Positions 56,739-64,000 of a stretch of 64,000 nt of DNA are shown here, one piece after another (position 1 is the stretch's first letter; every line of letters begins with the position of its first letter). The notes beneath the pieces are model-generated. The model searched no databases. It was not told the origin of the DNA and worked only from the letters and a program-made list of their open reading frames with translations. The stretch covers positions 186,001 to 250,000 of the forward strand of contig LVLI01000005.1 in the NCBI GenBank assembly GCA_001687465.1. The letters run 5' to 3'. A program made the position numbers and the translations under genes. This DNA comes from Halocafeteria seosinensis. Taxonomy: Eukaryota; Sar; Bigyra; Bicosoecida.

Positions 56739-58770
56739 ATGTCTGCTGACGCATCTCATACGAGAACGAGACTCCTCTTCAATACGGGAAGCATTTCGGC
56801 CACGACAACGATATCAGCCCACCATTCTGCTCATAACGGAGACGATGATAACAAGCAAAGAGACGGAACGACGACCCACACGGTAAAGGGAGGAAGTGCT
56901 GGAGAAGAGAAATTCTCTGCCTCCTCCTCGTATGGAGATGTTGCGGTGGCGCGGTCGGCGACTGCCACCTCTTCACAGGAAGTAGCAGCTGATCATGCAC
57001 GGAGCGAGAGAGAGGATGATGCTGGCCAGACACACCCGGATGAAGACCCTACAACAGTGCAGGCGATTAAGGCGGCAGCGTTGGCAAAGGCGCTGATGAG
57101 TGGTGGGGAACGCAGCAAAATGGACAAGAAGCGACGCAAGGAGGAAGAACGCCGTGAAAACTTGATAATGAAACAGAAACACGCATGGGAGAAAATCATT
57201 GAAAAATATCACTCTACCGGCTATCTTCCAGCGAGGACCAAGTTAGAAAATCTAGGGATAAGTGGCATACCCTCCGCCATACGGCACCGCGCCTGGCCAG
57301 TATTAATCGGCAACAAAATGCAAGTCACGCCAGAATTATTCGGAATTTTCCGGGAGCGAGCAAAGTGGGCACGAGAGCGCGTCCAGGCAGATCAAGAGGA
57401 ACAAGAAAATGCATCTGATGAGCAAAATGATGAGGAGGATAATACATCTCATGGAAGTGTTCGCTCTAGGAAGAATAGTGTTCGGTCCGAGAACTCTACA
57501 CACCACGGACCTGCTCCTCCCACGCTTGGGAGAGAGGAGAGTATCCGATTAATCGAAACTGATCTTGAACGCACATTTCCTTCCCTGGCTTTCTTCAAAG
57601 AAGGGGGCCCGCTGCACGAGCCCCTGAGGGACATCCTGGAAGCGTTCGTATCCTACCGGCCGGATGTTGGATACGTCCAAGGAATGAGCTACTTGGGAGG
57701 AATGCTGCTACTTAATGTTGGTGATACCCCGACGTGCTTCCAATGTCTCGCAAATATGCTCGCCAGTAGCACCTATTTTGACTTTTACCGCTTGGATATG
57801 GCTAAGGTAAGAGTCACGGTCGTCGAGTCTACTCAGATACTCAGTTCGATACCTCACCGACTTGATGCAGATGCGCGAACATCTACGCGTCTTCGATTAT
57901 TTCTTCGCATATCACATACCTGTATTACATGCGTACTTTTCGCAAGAAGGGGTAATGCTTGAGGTACGTATATACTTGGTGTTCTCTATGCCCAACATTA
58001 GTTTGAAACGAGTGTTCCCGCAGTCTTCCATCCTTGGATGGATATTGACCCTCTTCAGTAATGTTCTACCTCTCGATATAGCGGCGAGGATATGGGATTA
58101 TTATTTTTGCTCTACTGAGACCGTAGTTTGGACCATTGCGCTTGCGCTGTTGAAGATGCTCGAGCTCCACGCTCTTCAGTCGGATTTTTCGGGCATCATG
58201 AATATGCTTCGACGTCCCCCTGAGGTATGCGACGATATACTGACTAACAGAAAGATAAATTTGCGATATTCACATACTTGTGTATTGCTGCAGTATATCG
58301 AATGGAGTGGTTTCTTCGACGTAATAGACAGCGTGAAAATTGATGAGAAGAAATTCCATGACTTATTGTTCAAAGTAAAGAACGGCACTGAGCTGAAACC
58401 CCCCACGCCTAAAACTTCCAGTTTCAAGTATGCCTCGTACGCACCAGCAGCAGCCGCAGCCGCCACCGCTAGGAGTAATCGCTTACGCTCCGTCTTGGTG
58501 AACCGATCACTGAGGCCCGGCACAGAAGAGACCAGTTCCACTGCCACAAGTGAAGAGGTCCCCGAATCGTCAATAGGTATGCTGGCATCCACCACAAAGA
58601 GCAAACTTAAGACTTTTAAAGACAAGCTTATCCCACGTGCGCATACTCCCGATAGCCATGACGAGGGTGCCGCAGGGGTTACTAGCTCCAAGACGGAGAC
58701 GTTAGACCACCACGAGAACGGTAACGGTGAGGCCAATCAGGCCTCGGGGAGCAATGGTGCTAAACAGTGA
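56739..58770 (+). CDS. TBC-domain Rab GTPase-activating protein, four exons
   Basis: Exons: 56739 to about 57807, about 57870-57962, about 58024-58225 and about 58295-58770. The domain starts at HAWEKIIEKYHSTG, GIPSAIRHRAWPVLIGN, and carries both finger motifs: IETDLERTFPS (IxxDxxR, arginine finger) and YVQGMSYLGG (YxQ). ILTLFSNVLPLDIAARIWDYYF and a following helix are typical. The N-terminus (about 150 residues) is disordered with Ser/Thr/His/Asp stretches and a K/R/E coiled segment. A KNSVRSENSTHHG acidic loop sits inside the domain before the R-finger. The tail is Ala/Ser/Thr-rich. The Rab substrate cannot be predicted. Confidence 0.85.
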
Positions 58771-58823
58771 ATACACATATTCTTTCCTCCCTCCGAATGT
58801 TTATGCGTGTAGTAGCTTCGTCT

Positions 58824-59107
58824 TTATTTCTTCAAGTCCTGTTGTTGCTGTCGTTGATGCTCCTGCAGCTCCTTCTCCATCTCCTCCATTTTCTGTAAGT
58901 TGGCGCTCTTGATGGGGAGAATCTTGGGTTTGCAAAGAATGTGCTGTAATTCTCCCTTTTCTGAATACAGCAAGCCAGCCTTTGGGAGGACCTCGTCTAC
59001 TTTCCGAGACGGCTGCACATTGTTGTCATTATCATCGTCCTGCAAAAAAAGAGAGGACTGAGTGAGGTCTGTCTGGACTAGCATGCCTTCCCACCACTTA
59101 CATCCAT
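58824..59107 (-). CDS. BBIP1: BBSome-interacting protein 10 (BBIP10), two exons
   Basis: Small BBSome subunit required for ciliary trafficking. Exon 1 is only ATG GAT (59107-59102), followed by a GTAAGT donor; exon 2 is 59039-58824. Product is about 73 residues: an acidic start (MDDDDNDNN), then VDEVLPKAGLL, ILCKPKILPIKSANLQKMEEMEKELQEH and a QQ/K-rich end. The VLPK.G.L..E and (L)CKPK(I/L)LP(I/L)KS.(T/N)L.K(L/M)E blocks are the conserved core of BBIP1/BBIP10, remembered as nearly identical in animals and algae. Without the splice, no start Met would be near; the two-codon first exon explains why a simple ORF search would miss it. Confidence 0.78.
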
Positions 59108-59662
59108 TTTGCTGTCCCAGGAATAAGGGAAAGGTTGATAAATAAATAAACAAATGCTTTTCTTCGTTTCCTCCCACAATGCGAAACTGTACCAACCACT
59201 GGTCTTCCATTGCGGTACTTCACCTTGTGAACAAGAGCAACTATCGGATTCAATACAAGTACGGTATTCAACGAGTGGCAAGTTCCGATGTTTTAGTTGC
59301 ACTCGTAGCTGGTACCAACTATGATAGAAATAATGATGCACAGTACTTGTGTTCTGCTTGTTTTGCATTTTCTTATGCTACAGCTTTGCCGGAGTGCTTG
59401 TCCTCCGTTCTGAGGGTTTGCCATGTAAGCATGAAAGGTTCCAGTAGGTATCACAATCTGGATATCGTTCTACTCATGACAAAGACGTCATCGCGTCGTT
59501 TGCATAGGACTAATACTATGGCAAATGAAGAAGAACATCGGTCGTGCACACACGCTGGGCCACTCTTTTGGTTTCTCAAAGAACCATTCATGTCCATAAT
59601 TGAAAAACCACTACTATCGGGGCAGTCATTTCTAAAGCCTAATGATCGGGCACCAGTACTTC
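59108..59662. other. Intergenic, BBIP10 to uncharacterised gene
   Basis: About 550 bp with an antisense open frame on the plus strand (59179 onwards) that has no supporting features. No RNA gene recognised. Confidence 0.35.
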
Positions 59663-60718
59663 TCACATCATACCCATCATTCCTCCTAGGCCTTGTTGTG
59701 ATTGCTGTTGTTGTTGCTTCATGCGCTGGAACATTTGCCGAGCAATGTTCTCACACCCGACTTGGTCAAGCATCTGTATTTTGTATTTCTGTTCATTCTC
59801 CATCAAGCTTTGGAAATCTCTATCCACAGAGCTGAAAGCGGAAACGTTCAAATGAAAGAAGAGTCTCGAGTTTTCTAGTTTGTAGTCCCGCAAAACCTTG
59901 CTGAGCGCCCGCTCTTTACAGTGTTCCAAATCTGAATACATAGCACTTTCGAACGTTGGTGTATTCTTCTCATAACCCTGTGCATACAAGAAGCACCAAA
60001 ATGATAACATGGGTACTGGTTCAGCGCTGTAAATATAATGAAACCACCCCATACCTGTTTCTTTAGACTCCCCGCAGACAACTCAAGCTCGTTTCCAATT
60101 TGCCTAATCATGCGAGCATATATCTGTCTCAAACTGTTCGATGGGAACAAAACCATTGGTTTCTCTTGAAGATGTTGCTCTTTTAGCGATTTGATCTGTA
60201 GATCAGAATACTACTCGGCTTTATCTCACAAACAGCAGATGTCGTAACTTTTTCAACACAACGTACCGCTGGATCATTTTCGTAGTACCTCAACGCCGTC
60301 GTCAAGTCTTTTTCCTGGACGTGATACTTGCCGGCAAGCTCTTCAGTTTTCCTTTTGATCTTGTCTTCTAATTGATGATGCAACTTCTTGAGCGATTTGG
60401 AGTCCACCGACCGCGCATTGCTCAAGTCCGTTCCATCTTGGACAGTTTTGGCCTGTATAAATGTCACATGGGTGAGTTCCTCGCCGTCCATCTACAGCAC
60501 CCACTTCAACTTACAGCTTCTTCCTTGACATACTCGAGGGACTCCTCCAACAGCTTCTTTAAAGTGTCCTTGGTAACAGAGCGTGGCTTCCGTGGATAGT
60601 ACCAATTCCCACTTTTGACCACCGAGTGGAAGTACGCCGCGGACGCGCCAAACGCCGCCGACAAAGCGGCAGAGGTGAGTCCTAGTATCCACTGGTCTGT
60701 TTTCGATTCTAGATCCAT
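59663..60718 (-). CDS. Uncharacterised protein with N-terminal membrane segment, four exons
   Basis: Exon 1 (60718 to about 60514) encodes a possible membrane segment (ILGLTSAALSAAFGASAAYF, residues 11-30) followed by YYPRKPRSVTKDTLKKLLEES. Exon 2 (about 60455-60268) encodes KSLKKLHHQLEDKIKRKTEEL. Exon 3 (about 60195-60055) encodes PSNSLRQIYARMIRQIGNEL. Exon 4 (about 59981-59663) encodes YSDLEHCKERALSKVLRDY and a C-terminus GGMMGMM after a QQQQQSQQ run. Mostly helical and charged with coiled-coil propensity. The N-terminus suggests an ER or mitochondrial anchor. I recognise no family; conserved Met/Gly end is unusual. Confidence 0.55.
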
Positions 60719-61202
60719 ATTATGCTTATAGTATAGTATATGGTCCCCCTTTCCCCACTGGACGCGTATATTGTATGTGTCAGAGACGGCACAAAATTCC
60801 CTTTGATGCTTTTCTCTCGTTCCCGGTCACTATTACAATCCCATGACTGATATTCGACAATCAGGAATAATGCAAAAATAAAAAATAAAAGTGTCGATCA
60901 ACCTGTATGATGGCTATGTGGTCTTGTAGAGCCCATTGAATGCCTCCCCTTTTTTCCGCATGTTCTTTCATGGCCATTGCTAGTGTCATATTCCCCCCGT
61001 ATTGACTATCGCATAGCATAGAGTGGTGCCCATTTCTCATGAGATACGTCCATACCTTGATAGATGGATGTATGCGCAGGTAGAGGGGAGAAGACGGCAT
61101 CAAATTGGCTCCAAGTTGAAGGTAAGAAGCGGTGTCCATTATACAGTGTATACACCCCGTTTTCACTCCCATTTACATATGCAGATAGGCGATACAAGAA
61201 TC
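60719..61202. other. Divergent intergenic region, uncharacterised genes
   Basis: About 480 bp; AT-rich around 60725-60900. No RNA gene or repeat is recognised. A plus-strand 5' exon of the 61203 gene could lie here but I cannot place it. Confidence 0.35.
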
Positions 61203-61520
61203 ATGGAGAAGCTCATGAAGACGGCTCTCTTGCTGGCGCTCCTGACACTGGTGCAGAGCGCAGCAGCGGACGACAACACCTGTCCGGGGGGCTTCCCCAA
61301 GGGGGGCGTAGCGCTGGTAGTGGTGATATTCACGTTATACGCCGCTGTGCTGGCCACGGCAATTTATGATTGGATCGACCAGCCTCAGGATAAAGAGAAG
61401 GCCGGGTTCTACGAAGATGAGGAAAGCGAACAGGACGGGTACTTCTCGGAGAGACTCTCTCTCAATGAACCGCGGGGTGCGTCTGACCGGAAAACATCAT
61501 TCGAAGTGGACAGAAATTAG
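61203..61520 (+). CDS. Small secretory/membrane protein, single pass
   Basis: 105 residues: a signal-peptide-like hydrophobic N-terminus (KTALLLALLTLVQSAAADD, cleavage likely after SAAA), a short lumenal PGGFPKGG stretch, a second hydrophobic segment (VALVVVIFTLYAAVLATAIY) and a hydrophilic acidic tail with YEDEESEQDGYFSERLSL and a SDRKTSF. It looks like a type I single-pass protein with a short cytosolic tail bearing possible sorting motifs. No family recognised; an uncertain but plausible gene. Confidence 0.5.
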   Translation: MEKLMKTALLLALLTLVQSAAADDNTCPGGFPKGGVALVVVIFTLYAAVLATAIYDWIDQPQDKEKAGFYEDEESEQDGYFSERLSLNEPRGASDRKTSFEVDRN

Positions 61521-61601
61521 GATTGTGGAAATGTAGTGTTTTTATCCTTGTGAGAGTAAGGCTACGTTTTAATCGTATCTACTGGAGAGTACTAGCGACG
61601 A

Positions 61602-64000
61602 TTAAACAAGGAGGAATCCATCCAGTCCGTAACTTATAGCGGTCAGCAATCGTTTCCGCGCAATCTCTTCAGATGAATAGGATGGGAGTTCGATTTGGAA
61701 GAAGCATGTATGACCAACCGGCAACTGCTTGTCGCCGCCTTGGCGCTTTGTTATTCGAAATGATCTTTCCCAGTCGCCTCCTCTTGGTAGCCGACTTCGT
61801 CCCCACACGAAACGAAGGAACTTAGAGCGCTGGTCGTCATTAAAACTCTCCAAAGCATTCCAAAACACCTTGCACGCTTTGTCATTCTGTATCAAGAAGA
61901 GGCGCAATTATGAAGTCACACCTTATGATTTTACTGACACAATAAAACACGTACTTTCGAATGCCCTTGATATATTGCGTTAGCCTTCAACGCTTCAATA
62001 TCGATATGTGGATCCCCGCACACTAGCGACTCCAGTTCCTCCCATCGACACAAGCTTATAGCTCGTCGCGGAACTACATCAGCTATTCCTTCCAATAAGC
62101 TCGCAATCTGCATATGGCGCCGTCGAAGAGATAATCCATTGAAAAGTTCGCCGATGCATACTTGTCTGACTACTTACCTGGTTATCTAGCTCACTTTTAC
62201 GATATTCCAGAGCAAGTTTCAAATACGTAGATAGCTCATCAATTTGCACTTGTTTTTGGGACCCACCACTAATCAAGGAAACTTCGGAAGAGTCCATAGA
62301 CCACACCATAAATCTGAATTCGGCAAAAAATGTAAAACAAGCATTGATTCAGGAAGGAAGTACAGAGGAACATACTTCTGTCCCGCTAGCCAGGACGTTG
62401 CCAGATCAGCGGAGCTAATACTCTCCTCTAGATGCTGCTTGTACAGTCTTTCGAGTTCCATATATTGCTTTCCAAACGTAGCATCAATGCTAGCAATATC
62501 GCTCAGCTGCAAGCAAATAACTAAAGCATGAGATTATAATAGCCAGTAGACAAGCAAATTTCAACCTTACTTCGATGTCTTGCCCGACGATTTTTTTCCA
62601 TACGTACGACGGGAACATCACAGGCAAGTACTGGCGTTGACGACATGCTACTCCCATTAACCGTCCTAAAAATCTGAAGATCTTAGCACAAAGCGGGGTA
62701 TCCTGGCGAGGGTTCGGCACAAATTTATCCGCATTGTTCCCATTGTCGCTCGTTGCATTGGGAACCCTTATACACAAATCTAGCTGATCACTGAAGACAT
62801 CATCAATCATCCGCATCATAGCATCTCTATAAAGACCACCCCAGTCAACTCCGTCTTCGTCTTCGAATTTAACTACAAAGAGACGCCCCCTTGAGTCCAC
62901 GTGACCCCGAAAGTTCTTAGCTGACTGTTCGCCAAGTTGCCAAAAGGCTTGCATGAATATACATTGGCTCAGCGAAGGATCTGTAATCCCAGTATCTCTA
63001 GCCTGGAACGCAATGTTGTTGTTTAGTATACAGCGCATAGGCCGAGCCCCAACCTCCCAAGTTGCATCTATCACTGCCTCTACTAACGTCTGCTTCGTCT
63101 CAGAAAATATGCAGTAACTCAATCTTCTCAAGTGGCTACCGAGTGCATAATTGTAGCCCGCTCTCGAGAGGTCTATCAACTCTAGGCACTTCATCAGTCG
63201 GCGGTTCAACAGTTGAATCATACCAAACATACATTGCAACTGTATCTCCGTATACTTTTCTAAGGAGACATACTCAGCGAGATCAATTTCCTCCTTCCTA
63301 ATTCTGTTAGGAGGTATCGAATGGTTCGCATTCCCACAACACTTACACAATGATGCACAGTATTTGCAGAGATCAATCGTAGCCTCACGCGTCCAGTTAA
63401 GCAGCGACAATACAACTTCTTCACACTTTTTCTCAGATAATTTACTCGCAGCATTACGAACACTTGAAGTTCCTTGAGATACGAAGCTCCAGCTATCCCT
63501 GTGAGTAAGTGCTAATGATATTGCACATACAAGATGGTCCGGAAGGCGGGCATTCTTAAGGAAAGCTTCACAAATTTGGATAACATCTTTCATAGACTCC
63601 ACAACCCCAATGTCATTCTCTGATTTTATCCCATTTTGATCTCTATTGACGGGATCCCTAAGCTTCGACTTCCTCCACAAGTTTCCGTGGACCACATCCC
63701 TATCGAAATCGAAAGATCGGAAGCTAATGCCCAATGTCAGCTGCTCCGTTGCATTATGTGCCGTAGCACACATTTCCGCTACAGCCTGAATATGAGAAGA
63801 CATGAACAAGTTACCAGAATTCCGCTGCGTGCTCCAATAGGACTCAACTTTACTGCCGATACCCTCCAAGGAGGAGACTTCCAATGGGCTATCCTTCTGC
63901 ATTAACTGAGGTGACCTAAATGCCCTTATCAGGATATAGACAGCTTGTGTCTTAAATGGGGCACACGGATGCTGAATGTACCGCAGTAGAGCATTCAAAA
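61602..64000 (-). CDS. HECT-domain E3 ubiquitin ligase, C-terminal part, cut by window edge
   Basis: Coding exons on the minus strand: 64000 (open at the edge) to about 62571, about 62508-62376, about 62311-62180, about 62107-61953 and about 61887-61602. The HECT domain begins near RLFVVKFEDEDGVDWGGLYRDAM; then FRFLGRLMGVACR, YVWKKIVGQDIE, a linker helix and RFVWGRSRLP. The catalytic cysteine lies in LPVGHTCFFQIELPSYSS, giving the usual active-site ..HTC...L.LP.YSS. The upstream region (about 480 residues visible) is alpha-helical with a Cys-rich patch (KYCASLCKCCGN) and no obvious RCC1 or WW repeats in view. HERC- or HECTD-like, but the N-terminus lies outside the window. Confidence 0.85.

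Noticed and set aside
59179-59835. 218-codon plus-strand ORF
   Set aside because: It overlaps the last exon of the minus-strand gene and has no family resemblance; composition resembles non-coding sequence.

Overview
This is a eukaryotic nuclear window from a flagellated microbial eukaryote. Most genes have short spliceosomal introns (mostly about 40-180 nt) with GT(A/G)NGT donors and TGCAG- or YAG-type acceptors; exon phases could be matched by eye across most junctions. Cilia genes (CFAP58, BBIP10, a FAM228-like protein), a class II CPD photolyase, peptide deformylase, MICOS Mic60 and Sdp1/Tgl-type lipase fit a free-living or zoosporic protist. A stramenopile or other SAR lineage is my best guess, but the sequence alone does not settle the taxon. 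One ambiguous base (n, 24382) suggests a draft assembly.

Layout: 0.4-8 kb carries RNase H2 subunit B, a FAM228-like protein, actin-interacting protein 1 (AIP1) and epsin. 8.4-17.7 kb is one huge intronless PI4-kinase alpha with a basic insertion in its kinase N-lobe. 18-26.8 kb carries CFAP58, a PX-domain protein, an IGHMBP2-like helicase with an AN1 finger, a doubtful small ORF and a Pkr1-like V-ATPase assembly factor. 26.8-33.4 kb is an accessory-looking island: a multi-exon P-loop NTPase resembling Crinkler/RHS-type proteins, followed by gene-poor sequence with an AT-rich patch. 33.4-46.9 kb carries ADF/cofilin, a C2-WW-PDZ-like scaffold, a patatin-type triacylglycerol lipase, translin, a multi-EF-hand protein, HINT1, an RS-rich protein and peptide deformylase. 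46.9-64 kb carries an F-box/LRR protein, Mic60, a photolyase, small and uncharacterised proteins, a TBC Rab-GAP, BBIP10 and a HECT E3 cut by the window edge.

The most striking observation is the photolyase gene. Its first exon plus the start of the second encode a TFIIS N-terminal (LW/TND) domain fused in frame to a class II photolyase, an architecture that would place light-driven repair near elongating RNA polymerase II. Also notable is the genome organisation: ten tail-to-tail gene pairs have stop codons only 13-110 bp apart, so 3' UTRs must nearly always overlap. ADF and its partner AIP1 share the window, as do three cilia-associated genes, but nothing suggests operon-like co-regulation.
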